This document shows, piece by piece, positions 1 to 6,739 of a stretch of 16,176 nt of DNA. The notes beneath the pieces were generated by a model. That model was not told the DNA's origin, did not search any database, and worked only from the letters and a program-made list of their open reading frames with translations. The DNA lies in assembly GCA_964426655.1 (NCBI GenBank), contig CAYRQT010000048.1, forward strand, positions 1 through 16,176, in the 5' to 3' direction. The position numbers and the translations under genes were made by a program. Positions within the stretch are counted from its first letter, which is position 1. Each line of letters starts with the position of its first letter. Origin of the DNA: RGIG8306 sp964426655 (GTDB lineage: Bacteria; Bacillota; Clostridia; Lachnospirales; Lachnospiraceae).

Positions 1-333
1 CTGGTCATCCGGACACATCTTGTGGCGGAGGGGAACCGGGCAGTCCATAAGCTGAACCGGGAAGGCAGCTTCTGGGCAAAGGCCGGAACCCAGGCGGCCA
101 TGTATCGACTGGTACAAAAGGAGCTGACAGCAGGAGAAGAGGAGATGGTAAAAAGAGGGCGAAATGCCAAATCCGGTTCAGTGGCTAAAAATGCTTCCGT
201 GCAGGACTATCGGATGGCGACAGGATGGGAATGCCTTTTGGGGCATTTATATCTCTCCGGAAAAATGGACCGGGTGGTATTTTTGATCCACCTGGGAATG
301 CAATATATCACAGAGGAGTCAGATGGAAATTGA
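1..333 (+). CDS. mrnC: Mini-ribonuclease III, C-terminal part (5' truncated by window edge)
   Basis: The frame is open from base 1 to a TGA at 331-333, so about 110 C-terminal residues are visible and the start lies outside the window. The visible protein reads LVIRTHLVAEGNRAVHKLNR, then an Ala/Lys-rich helix, then KRGRNAKSGSVAKNA and a Gly-rich end (GWECLLGHLYLSG). This matches the second half of mini-RNase III, the RNase III catalytic domain without a dsRNA-binding domain. The family trims 23S rRNA precursor ends in Firmicutes. The catalytic acidic residue in the first helix is off-window, but the E of GWECLLGHLYL is where the second metal-binding acidic residue of RNase III domains is expected. 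The gene overlaps rlmB by 11 bases. In many Firmicutes the order is cysS-mrnC-rlmB, which supports the call. Confidence 0.88.
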   Translation: MVIRTHLVAEGNRAVHKLNREGSFWAKAGTQAAMYRLVQKELTAGEEEMVKRGRNAKSGSVAKNASVQDYRMATGWECLLGHLYLSGKMDRVVFLIHLGMQYITEESDGN

Positions 334-1063
334 AAAGCTCATTTTAGAAGGCCGCAATGCGGTGGCAGAAGCATTGCGGGCAGGAAAAACGATTGACAAA
401 GCCTATGTACAGGAAGGGAATCTGGAAGGAAGCATACGCACCCTGGTAAAGAATCTGAAGGACGAGGGATGTTTCATACAATATGTGAGCAAAGAGCGTT
501 TGGATCAGATGAGTGAAACCGGAAAACACCAGGGGATCATTGCTCATGGTGCAGTGTATCCCTATGCCGGGCTGGAGGATATTCTTGCCCTGGCAGAAAA
601 AAAGAAAGAGCCTCCTTTTCTTGTGTTGCTGGATGGAATCGAGGATCCCCATAATCTGGGGGCGATTATCCGCACAGTCAATCAGGCCGGTGCGCATGGA
701 GTCGTCATTTTAAAAAACCGGGCGGTGGGGCTTACTCCCGTGGTGGCCAGAACATCGGCGGGCGCCCTTGCCTATACACCGGTGGTCCGTGTAACCAATA
801 TGGTGCAGACCATGAAAACATTAAAAGAAAAAGGCATCTGGTTCGTTGGAGGCGATATGGGAGGAAGTCCCATGTATCAGCTGAATCTGAAGGGGCCAAT
901 GGGCCTGGTCATTGGAAGTGAAGGCGCTGGCCTTAGCCGGCTGGTCAGGGAAAATTGTGACATGCTGGCCTCCATCCCCATGAGGGGAGACATTGATTCT
1001 TTGAATGCTTCCGTAGCGGCAGGCATTCTGGCCTATGAAATTGTTCGACAGCGCATGTTGTAA
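323..1063 (+). CDS. rlmB: 23S rRNA (guanosine-2'-O-)-methyltransferase RlmB, TrmH/SPOUT family
   Basis: The protein has 246 residues, normal for the family. An N-terminal ribosome-binding-like subdomain (about 5-80, starting EGRNAVAEAL) is followed by a SPOUT methyltransferase domain. The three TrmH-family motifs are visible: motif 1 NLGAIIRT at 111-118 with the conserved Asn and Arg, motif 2 IGSEGAGLS at 197-205, and motif 3 SLNASVA at 226-232, which forms the SAM-binding knot. By family it 2'-O-methylates a guanosine in 23S rRNA. The subfamily label is inferred, and a tRNA target cannot be excluded from sequence alone. The ATG at 323 follows GAGG at 313-316 inside mrnC, so the two genes are probably translationally coupled. 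The next gene begins 18 bases after the stop. Confidence 0.92.
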   Translation: MEIEKLILEGRNAVAEALRAGKTIDKAYVQEGNLEGSIRTLVKNLKDEGCFIQYVSKERLDQMSETGKHQGIIAHGAVYPYAGLEDILALAEKKKEPPFLVLLDGIEDPHNLGAIIRTVNQAGAHGVVILKNRAVGLTPVVARTSAGALAYTPVVRVTNMVQTMKTLKEKGIWFVGGDMGGSPMYQLNLKGPMGLVIGSEGAGLSRLVRENCDMLASIPMRGDIDSLNASVAAGILAYEIVRQRML

Positions 1064-1081
1064 AACCGGAAAGGAGCAGGT

Positions 1082-1960
1082 ATGGCAGTGTATACTTTGG
1101 AAAATCAGTACCTTCAGGTGAAAGTGGATGCGCAGGGCGCAGAAATGGTGCGACTTTTTGACAAAAAGAAGGAGAGAGACGTGTTATGGCATGCTGATCC
1201 GGAATACTGGGGCCGGCATGCCCCGGTTCTGTTCCCTTTTGTAGGGGCACTGGCGGATGGGCGTTATCGGCACAAAGGAATTACATACCCAATGGGACAG
1301 CATGGATTTGCCAGGGACATGGCCTTTTCACTGAAAGAAGAAAAAGAAGATGAAATCTGGTTTTCCCTGACAGATACCCCCAGGACCCGGGAAGTGTACC
1401 CTTTCCCTTTTTTGCTGGAAATTGGATATAAACTGATAAAAAACAAAGTGGAAGTGCTGTGGCGGGTGACCAATACAGGCGCCCACAAATTGTTTTTTAA
1501 TATTGGCGGACACCCTGCCTTTGTTTTGCCAAAAGGAATGGAAATGGCCAATATGCACCTGGTATTTCCGGAAAAAACAGCCCTTCACTACTGGCATATT
1601 GAGGATCCGGGAAGCGGATGTGTGCTGCGAGGCCATTTGCACACATTGCCCCTGGAAGATGGTGCTGTGGAGCTGAATGAGAATTTCTGGTCCCAGGGGG
1701 TCTATATCTTTCCCATGAGTCAGGTGGAAAAAGTGGCTCTTCAGGTCAATGGAAAGCCCTATGTGAGCCTGAAGACCAAGGGATTTCCTTTCACCGGCGT
1801 TTGGACCAAACCGGGATATCCCTTTATCTGTCTGGAGCCCTGGTATGGACGGGCGGACGATAAAGGATTTACTGGAAGCCTTTCGGAAAAGCCGGACATT
1901 CAGAAGCTGGAGGGGGGAGAAGTCTTTTCTGCCTCCTATCGAATTAAGGTGGGGGAATAG
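1082..1960 (+). CDS. Aldose 1-epimerase family protein (LacX-like mutarotase)
   Basis: The 292-residue protein has the galactose-mutarotase-like beta-sandwich pattern. Likely active-site residues are His74 in QHGFAR, His144 in GGHPAF and Glu252 in CLEPWYGRAD. This spacing fits the LacX-like branch rather than classical GalM, which is longer. The expected reaction is interconversion of alpha and beta anomers of a hexose or hexose phosphate in the cytoplasm; the substrate cannot be read from sequence. AAAGGAG lies at the usual distance before the ATG. The gene follows rlmB by 18 bases with no terminator between, so it is probably cotranscribed, although its job is unrelated to rRNA modification. 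After its stop there is only a T-run at about 1973-1979 without a convincing stem. Confidence 0.87.
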   Translation: MAVYTLENQYLQVKVDAQGAEMVRLFDKKKERDVLWHADPEYWGRHAPVLFPFVGALADGRYRHKGITYPMGQHGFARDMAFSLKEEKEDEIWFSLTDTPRTREVYPFPFLLEIGYKLIKNKVEVLWRVTNTGAHKLFFNIGGHPAFVLPKGMEMANMHLVFPEKTALHYWHIEDPGSGCVLRGHLHTLPLEDGAVELNENFWSQGVYIFPMSQVEKVALQVNGKPYVSLKTKGFPFTGVWTKPGYPFICLEPWYGRADDKGFTGSLSEKPDIQKLEGGEVFSASYRIKVGE

Positions 1961-1990
1961 CTGTAAACTTGCTTTTTTTCGAAAACCATA

Positions 1991-2019
1991 TTGACAGCAG
2001 GTGCATTCTATTGTATATT
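1991..2019 (+). promoter_or_regulatory. Sigma-A-type promoter of the tRNA-Thr gene
   Basis: TTGACA at 1991-1996 is a perfect -35 box and TATATT at 2014-2019 a near-consensus -10 box, with exactly 17 bases between. Transcription would start near 2026, giving a leader of nearly 50 nt before the tRNA. Confidence 0.75.
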
Positions 2020-2030
2020 AGTGAGCGTTG

Positions 2031-2068
2031 ACACGGCGAGCGGACAGGCTTTGTTCGGCGCGGCGTGT
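2031..2068 (+). other. Predicted GC-rich hairpin in the pre-tRNA-Thr leader
   Basis: ACACG (2031-2035) can pair with CGTGT (2064-2068), GCG (2036-2038) with CGC (2059-2061), and CGGACA (2041-2046) with TGTTCG (2052-2057, one G-U). The internal loops are small and the apical loop is GGCTT. The hairpin lies between the predicted start of transcription and the mature tRNA 5' end at 2074. It was folded by eye, without energy calculation. Confidence 0.4.
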
Positions 2069-2073
2069 GTTCA

Positions 2074-2146
2074 GCTGGCGTGGCACAGTCGGTAGCGCAC
2101 CTCATTGGTAGTGAGGAGGTCACGGGTTCGATTCCCGTCGCTAGCT
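2074..2146 (+). tRNA. tRNA-Thr(GGU)
   Basis: The 73-nt cloverleaf has acceptor arms GCTGGCG (2074-2080) and CGCTAGC (2139-2145) with one G-U pair, and discriminator T at 2146. The anticodon stem CCTCA/TGAGG encloses loop TTGGTAG, giving anticodon GGT (codons ACC and ACU). The T arm is ACGGG TTCGATT CCCGT. The D stem GCAC/GCGC contains an A12-C23 mismatch where most tRNAs have a Watson-Crick pair. CCA is not encoded. The gene stands alone between a strong promoter and a terminator. Confidence 0.93.
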
Positions 2147-2148
2147 TT

Positions 2149-2179
2149 AAAACCTCTGTATGAAATACAGAGGTTTTTT
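2149..2179 (+). terminator. Rho-independent terminator of tRNA-Thr
   Basis: AACCTCTGTAT (2151-2161) and ATACAGAGGTT (2165-2175) form an 11-bp perfect stem with a GAA loop, followed by a T-run to 2179. It begins three bases after the mature tRNA 3' end. Confidence 0.9.
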
Positions 2180-2201
2180 GTTTTTGTTTGAAAGGAAGAA
2201 G

Positions 2202-2239
2202 AATCCCCGCCTTGACGAACCGGGGATTTGTGATATGAT
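2202..2239 (+). promoter_or_regulatory. glnS promoter with the -35 box inside an inverted repeat
   Basis: TTGACG at 2212-2217 and TATGAT at 2234-2239 are 16 bases apart, and TGA at 2231-2233 makes an extended -10. The -35 lies inside the inverted repeat AATCCCCG (2202-2209) / CGGGGATT (2221-2228). A protein bound to the repeat would cover the -35, so the repeat may be an operator; this is inferred. The predicted leader, about 55 nt, is too short for a T-box riboswitch. Confidence 0.6.
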
Positions 2240-2301
2240 AAAGAAAATATTTCGGGGAGTTTTTCCCCTGGAAAGCAGAAAAAGAAACCCGGAGGTGTAT
2301 C

Positions 2302-4008
2302 ATGGAAGAGCGAGACAAAATGCTGATGAAAGAAGAGGAGGCACAAAAAGAGCCCACCTCCAAAAATTTTATCGAGCAGATCATTGAAAAAGATCTGGCA
2401 GAAGGGGTGTATGATCACGTCCAGACCCGTTTTCCTCCGGAACCCAATGGTTATTTGCACATAGGCCATGCCAAATCTATTTTGTTGAATTATGGACTGG
2501 CAAAAAAGTATAACGGGAAGTTCAACATGCGTTTTGATGATACAAATCCCACCAAAGAAAAAACAGAATTTGTGGAATCCATTTTGGCCGATGTAAACTG
2601 GCTGGGAGCGGATTATGAGGACAGGCTCTTCTTTGCATCCGATTATTTCCATAAAATGTATGAATGTGCGGTTTTTCTCATCAGGAAAGGAAAAGCCTAT
2701 GTGTGCGATCTTTCTGCGGAAGAAATCCGGGAGTACCGGGGAACCCTCACAGAGCCGGGGAAAGAAAGCCCCTACAGAAACCGCTCCATTGAAGAAAACC
2801 TGAGGCTGTTTGAAGAAATGAAAAGCGGTGGCATTGCAGACGGTGCAAGAGTGCTGCGGGCGAAAATTGACATGGCCTCTCCCAACATCAATATGCGGGA
2901 TCCGGTCATCTATCGGGTAGCTCACATGTCCCATCACAACACCGGGGACACCTGGTGCATTTACCCCATGTATGATTTTGCCCATCCCATTGAGGATGCC
3001 ATTGAACATATTACGCACTCCATATGTACACTGGAGTTTGAAGACCATCGCCCTCTTTACGACTGGGTGGTGCGGGAGTGTGAATTTGAGAATCCGCCCA
3101 AGCAGGTAGAGTTTGCCAAATTGTATCTTACCAATGTAGTAACAGGTAAGCGCTACATCAAGAAACTGGTAGAAGATGGTGTGGTAGACGGCTGGGATGA
3201 TCCCCGTCTGGTTACCATCAGTGCTTTGCGTCGCCGGGGTTTTACCCCGGAATCCATCCGCATGTTCGTAGATCTGGTGGGTGTGGCCAAAAGCAACAGT
3301 TCTGTGGACTATGCCATGCTGGAGTATTGTATCCGGGAGGACCTGAAACTGAAGCGGCCCCGCATGAGTGCGATTCTGGATCCTGTTAAACTGGTCATTG
3401 ACAACTATCCGGATGACCGGGTGGAATACATGGAAGTGCCCAACAATCTGGAAAATGAAGGGCTTGGCAGCCGTCAGGTGCCTTTTTCCAAGGAGTTATA
3501 CATTGAACGGGAAGACTTTATGGAAGTGCCTGTAAAAAAATATTTCCGGCTGTTCCCAGGAAATGAAGTGCGGCTGATGCATGCCTATTTTGTAACCTGT
3601 ACAGGCTGTGAAAAAGATGAGAACGGAAATGTGACGGTGGTACACGCCACCTATGATCCCCAGACCCGTAGTGGAAGCGGTTTTAACGGACGCAAGGTGA
3701 AGGGAACCATTCACTGGGTAGCCGCTGCCACTGCTTTTAAAGCAGAAGTACGTCTGTATGAAAATCTGGTGGATGAGGAAAAGGGAAAGCTGAATGCAGA
3801 TGGTACGCTGAATTTCAATCCCAACTCCCTGACCGTTCTGAAGAACTGTTGTATGGAACCTGCTTTAAAGGAGGCCAAAGGGCTGGATAGCTTCCAGTTT
3901 GTACGAAATGGCTTCTTCTGTGCAGATGAAAAGGATAGTAAACCGGGGCAACCGGTATTCAACCGAATCGTCAGCCTGAAAAGCAGTTTTAAACTGGATA
4001 AAAAATAA
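2302..4008 (+). CDS. glnS: Glutaminyl-tRNA synthetase (GlnRS)
   Basis: The enzyme is a cytoplasmic class I aminoacyl-tRNA synthetase that charges tRNA-Gln with glutamine using ATP. The 568-residue protein is of normal length. The Rossmann catalytic domain carries PPEPNGYLHIGHAKS with HIGH at 53-56. The KMSKS position reads VTGKR at 280-284, and its Lys283 would take the catalytic loop role. Between them lie the acceptor-binding region and the stretch around NHNTGDTW-like residues and YDFAHPIEDAIEHITHS typical of GlnRS. The C-terminal two-barrel anticodon-binding part spans about 340-560. The start at 2302 follows GGAGG at 2291-2295. GlnRS rather than GluRS is indicated by FDDTNP, the YPMYDFAHPIED segment and the beta-barrel C-terminus. 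Many Firmicutes lack GlnRS and use GluRS plus GatCAB, so the gene was probably acquired early in this lineage. Confidence 0.95.
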   Translation: MEERDKMLMKEEEAQKEPTSKNFIEQIIEKDLAEGVYDHVQTRFPPEPNGYLHIGHAKSILLNYGLAKKYNGKFNMRFDDTNPTKEKTEFVESILADVNWLGADYEDRLFFASDYFHKMYECAVFLIRKGKAYVCDLSAEEIREYRGTLTEPGKESPYRNRSIEENLRLFEEMKSGGIADGARVLRAKIDMASPNINMRDPVIYRVAHMSHHNTGDTWCIYPMYDFAHPIEDAIEHITHSICTLEFEDHRPLYDWVVRECEFENPPKQVEFAKLYLTNVVTGKRYIKKLVEDGVVDGWDDPRLVTISALRRRGFTPESIRMFVDLVGVAKSNSSVDYAMLEYCIREDLKLKRPRMSAILDPVKLVIDNYPDDRVEYMEVPNNLENEGLGSRQVPFSKELYIEREDFMEVPVKKYFRLFPGNEVRLMHAYFVTCTGCEKDENGNVTVVHATYDPQTRSGSGFNGRKVKGTIHWVAAATAFKAEVRLYENLVDEEKGKLNADGTLNFNPNSLTVLKNCCMEPALKEAKGLDSFQFVRNGFFCADEKDSKPGQPVFNRIVSLKSSFKLDKK

Positions 4009-4012
4009 AGGG

Positions 4013-4044
4013 AAAAGGGGGATGCAGCTGCACCCCTCTTTTTT
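4013..4044 (+). terminator. Hairpin terminator between glnS and the MocR gene
   Basis: AAAAGGGG at 4013-4020 pairs with CCCCTCTTTT, the inner TGC/GCA closes around AGCT, a GA bulge sits between the two stems, and the T-run is at 4039-4044. The T-run ends only 14 bases before the ribosome binding site of the next gene, so it may act as a partial terminator within one transcript. Confidence 0.75.
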
Positions 4045-4068
4045 CAACAGTACAGGCAGGAGGCAAGA

Positions 4069-5478
4069 ATGCTGAATATAGACAGTTCCAGAAAAGAACC
4101 GGTCTATCTGCAGATTTACCAGGCGCTTAGAGAAGACATTCAGAAGGGCATACGCCGGGCTGGGGAGCGGTTGCCCTCTACTCGGGGATTGGCGCAGGAT
4201 CTGGCAGTGAGCCGCAGCACGGTAATAATGGCCTATGAGCAGTTAGTTTGCGAGGGATATGCAGAAACCAGACAGGGAAGCGGGTATTATGTCCTTCCCT
4301 TGGATGCGTTTTTTTCTCCGGGAGGAGAAATGAAAATGCCATCAGAGCCCATGGCAGGACAGCCGGCGGTGCCCTCTGGCATTGATTTTTCTCCAAGGGG
4401 CATTGATTTGGAAAATTTCCCACTGGATACATGGAGAAAACTTACCAGAGAGGTTCTGACCACGGCTAATAAAGAGCTATTCTTTGGCGGAGACCCCAGG
4501 GGAGAACATAAATTGCGCAGACAAATTGCCGGGTATCTCTATCGGGCCAGGGGCGTATCCTGTTCACCAGCATCCATTCTTCTGGGAGCGGGCAGTGATG
4601 TGCTTTTGGTACTGCTCCATCAGCTTTTAGGCAGGGAAGCCGTCATCGGCATGGAAAACCCTACATATCGGCAGGCGTATATGACGTTTAAACAACTGGG
4701 ACATTCCATTGTGCCGGTGCCTATGGACTGGGACGGCATGTCTGTGGAAGGACTGGAAGCCTCCGGGGCGGATGTTGCGTATGTGATGCCATCCCATCAG
4801 TTTCCAACAGGTATAGTCATGCCGGTTCAGAGACGCCTGCAGCTCTTGCAGTGGGCCGGGGCCCGCAAAGGCCGCTACATTATAGAAGATGATTATGACA
4901 GTGAGTTTCGTTATAAAGGCCGGCCCATTCCGGCTTTGCACAGCATTCCTCACCATGATACCGTCATTTACCTGGGAACCTTTTCCAAATCCATTGCACC
5001 GGGCATACGCATCAGCTATATGGTCCTGCCGCCCACCTTGCTGGATCGTTATGAGAAGTATTTTACATTTTATGCATCCACAGTCAGCCGGATTGATCAG
5101 GAGATTTTGACCAGGTTCATGGAAGGAGGGTATTTTGAACGGCATTTAAATAAAATGCGGGCCCTTTATCGCAGCAAACAGGAAACGCTTCTGGAACAGA
5201 TCCGGCTTAAAGGATTGCCAGTGTCAGTTTACGGCGAAAATGCAGGACTACATGTGCTTTTGATGCTGAAAGCCGGGCGATTTGGAGATGGAATGGAAAT
5301 CACGGAAGAGGAACTGGTGAAAAGAGCTGCCAGGAAGGGGGTCCTCGTGTATCGGCTGGGCCTTTATACGATTGGAGGGCTTCAAAGGATGAGCCCCTGT
5401 ATTTTGCTGGGCTATGCCAACTTATCTGAATCACAAATTACGGAAGGGATTCAGGCTTTAAAGGAAGCCTGGACATAA
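4069..5478 (+). CDS. MocR-type transcriptional regulator (GntR HTH fused to class I aminotransferase fold)
   Basis: The 469-residue protein starts with a GntR winged helix-turn-helix (about 5-75: PVYLQIYQALREDI, GERLPSTRGLAQDLAVSRST, GYAETRQGSGYYV). A linker leads to a fold type I aminotransferase domain (about 105-469). PLP-site features are present: Lys307 in TFSKSIAPG should form the Schiff base, and the EDDYDSEFRY segment at 273-282 holds the Asp expected to contact the pyridine nitrogen. Members such as PdxR and GabR are usually PLP- or amino-compound-sensing regulators, not enzymes. No pdx, gab or transporter gene lies beside it, so the target is unknown. AGGAGG at 4058-4063 fixes the start. 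The next gene follows after 11 bases and is probably cotranscribed. Confidence 0.93.
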   Translation: MLNIDSSRKEPVYLQIYQALREDIQKGIRRAGERLPSTRGLAQDLAVSRSTVIMAYEQLVCEGYAETRQGSGYYVLPLDAFFSPGGEMKMPSEPMAGQPAVPSGIDFSPRGIDLENFPLDTWRKLTREVLTTANKELFFGGDPRGEHKLRRQIAGYLYRARGVSCSPASILLGAGSDVLLVLLHQLLGREAVIGMENPTYRQAYMTFKQLGHSIVPVPMDWDGMSVEGLEASGADVAYVMPSHQFPTGIVMPVQRRLQLLQWAGARKGRYIIEDDYDSEFRYKGRPIPALHSIPHHDTVIYLGTFSKSIAPGIRISYMVLPPTLLDRYEKYFTFYASTVSRIDQEILTRFMEGGYFERHLNKMRALYRSKQETLLEQIRLKGLPVSVYGENAGLHVLLMLKAGRFGDGMEITEEELVKRAARKGVLVYRLGLYTIGGLQRMSPCILLGYANLSESQITEGIQALKEAWT

Positions 5479-5489
5479 AGGAGAGCAAA

Positions 5490-6203
5490 ATGGACGAAAA
5501 ATTATATGCCATACCGGTGCGGGAAGCCTTTGAGAATCCGGGCGAGTGCCCCCTTTGCCGCATGAGAAAGACCCTGGAGGATGCTTCCATTGCCTATACG
5601 CTGGGCGCCAGTTACATGGAAGATGATGTGCGTATGGAGACCAACCGTCAGGGCTTTTGCCGGACCCATTTGCAGGTTCTTTCCATGCAGGAAAATAAGC
5701 TGGGACTGGCCCTGATTTTAAAAACGCATTTTGACCGAGTAAACCAGGAGAGCAAAAAAAGAATAAAAACACCGGGAAAAAAGGGAGGACTGTTTTCCAG
5801 AGAAAAGGAAGATACACTGGTGACCTACCTGGAGGAACAGCAGAAAAGCTGTTTTATCTGCAGCAGGGTGAACAACACTTTTGCGAGATATGTGGATACC
5901 ACCATTTACCTATATAAAAAAGAAGCAGAATTTCGGCAGATGTATGGAGAATGCAGGGGATTTTGCATGGCACATACTGCGGATTTGCTGAGAAAAGGAA
6001 AGGATATGCTGGGAGAAGAAGCCTACCGGGGGTTTTATGAGGTGACCACAAGATTATACATTGATAATATGGAGCGGGTGACTGCGGATTTGGACTGGTT
6101 CACCAATAAATTTGACTATCGCTACAAGGATGCCCCATGGAAGGAAGCCAAAGACGCTATCCCCAGGGCACTGGTAAAGCTAAGCAGTATTCCCAGGGAA
6201 TAG
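5490..6203 (+). CDS. DUF6062-like protein with two CxxC...CxxH modules
   Basis: The 237-residue protein appears soluble, with no signal peptide or membrane segment. It contains two similar modules: C20-P-L-C23 with C57-R-T-H60 (GFCRTH), and C121-F-I-C124 with C159-M-A-H162 (GFCMAH). The inner spacings, 33 and 34 residues, are almost the same. This suggests an internal duplication, with each module able to hold one zinc ion through three Cys and one His. The rest is helical and rich in charged residues and Tyr. I recognise the pattern as DUF6062, a clostridial family without known function; any ABC-transporter label would be unsupported here. AGGAG at 5479-5483 precedes the ATG, and the gene starts 11 bases after the MocR stop, so a functional link with the regulator is plausible but not shown. 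Confidence 0.8.
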   Translation: MDEKLYAIPVREAFENPGECPLCRMRKTLEDASIAYTLGASYMEDDVRMETNRQGFCRTHLQVLSMQENKLGLALILKTHFDRVNQESKKRIKTPGKKGGLFSREKEDTLVTYLEEQQKSCFICSRVNNTFARYVDTTIYLYKKEAEFRQMYGECRGFCMAHTADLLRKGKDMLGEEAYRGFYEVTTRLYIDNMERVTADLDWFTNKFDYRYKDAPWKEAKDAIPRALVKLSSIPRE

Positions 6204-6224
6204 GAGCGGCGGCCTGGCTTCTGA

Positions 6225-6276
6225 AAAAGAAAAAACCGGATCTCTCCGTTCCTTTACATGACGGAGAGATCCGGTT
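6225..6276. terminator. Bidirectional terminator between convergent genes
   Basis: AACCGGATCTCTCCGT (6234-6249) and ACGGAGAGATCCGGTT (6261-6276) form a 16-bp perfect stem with an 11-nt loop. The A-rich run before the left arm (from 6225) reads as a U-run on the minus strand, so termination should be strongest for the minus-strand gene. The T content after the right arm is weak for the plus direction. Confidence 0.85.
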
Positions 6277-6318
6277 CTGCTTTCTGAGCGTTTAAAACCT
6301 GTAGAGCCTCTTGCTTTA

Positions 6319-6681
6319 TTAAAATGTGATGGTGCCCTCACCAGATTCTTCTTCCGAAGATTTCGCGGCCTCTGCAGCGTCACTAATATGGATGGCGCCG
6401 TCGTCTGCAGCCTCCTGAACGGTATCTGCAACATCTGCAGCAGCTTCCTTCACATCTTCTGCAACCGCATTGGCAGCATCCGCAGCATCTGCAGCGGCAG
6501 CCTGCACCTCTTCTTTTACCTCTTCGGCCTTTTCTTTTACAGTGTCCTGATTCAGGTCGTCTAAATCATCGGCCAATTCATCATTAAAGGCATCATACTT
6601 GCTTTTATATGCACGGTAAGCAGCGTAGGCACCTCCGGCCAGAGCGCCGATGATCAATAATTTCCCCAGTTTCTTTCCCAT
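6319..6681 (-). CDS. Small YtxH-like membrane-anchored Ala/Glu-rich protein
   Basis: The 120-residue protein starts MGKKLGKLLIIGALAGGAYA, a positively charged N-terminus plus one membrane segment (about 8-23). Residues 30-46 are acidic, and residues 48-92 are a long Ala/Glu/Asp/Val-rich amphipathic stretch with repeated VKE, AADA, AED and ADV units, like YtxH and LEA-type stress proteins. The C-terminus is Ser/Glu-rich. No catalytic motif is seen. A GGGAG ribosome binding site lies before the ATG on the minus strand. The gene stands alone, with a palindromic operator candidate upstream and a 16-bp hairpin downstream. A role in envelope stress or as a spacer at the membrane is only an analogy. 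The family assignment rests on architecture, because low-complexity sequence gives weak homology. Confidence 0.7.
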   Translation of the reverse strand: MGKKLGKLLIIGALAGGAYAAYRAYKSKYDAFNDELADDLDDLNQDTVKEKAEEVKEEVQAAAADAADAANAVAEDVKEAAADVADTVQEAADDGAIHISDAAEAAKSSEEESGEGTITF

Positions 6682-6698
6682 TTACAACACTCCCATCC

Positions 6699-6710
6699 GC
6701 CCTTAAGGGC
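6699..6710. repeat. Perfect 12-bp palindrome in the 5' leader of the YtxH-like gene
   Basis: GCCCTTAAGGGC is fully self-complementary and lies just upstream of the ribosome binding site of the minus-strand gene. It could be a protein site or a short leader hairpin. Nothing further can be said. Confidence 0.35.
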
Positions 6711-6719
6711 AATTATTCT

Positions 6720-6739
6720 CAATGAATGTACGTTCATTG
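6720..6739. promoter_or_regulatory. Palindromic operator candidate (TetR-family-like)
   Basis: CAATGAATGTACGTTCATTG is a 20-bp palindrome with one mismatched pair. It has AATGAA/TTCATT outer arms and a GTAC core, a form often bound by TetR-family repressors. It lies about 40 bases upstream of the YtxH-like start. A TACAAT on the minus strand overlaps its edge, which fits a promoter-overlapping operator for that gene. Confidence 0.5.

Noticed and set aside
1961..1980. Terminator after the aldose epimerase gene
   Set aside because: There is a T-run but only a 3-4 bp stem; too weak to claim.
2028..2056. A second promoter from TTGACA at 2028-2033 before tRNA-Thr
   Set aside because: No -10 box at the right distance.
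1944..2384. A 146-codon minus-strand open frame with GIEPVTSSLP
   Set aside because: It is the same kind of tRNA-antisense artefact in another frame, and it also crosses a terminator and a promoter.
2071..3048. A 325-codon minus-strand open frame opposite tRNA-Thr and glnS
   Set aside because: It is antisense to a clear glnS gene, and its end (DGNRTRDLLTT...) is the well-known false peptide from reading a tRNA gene backwards.
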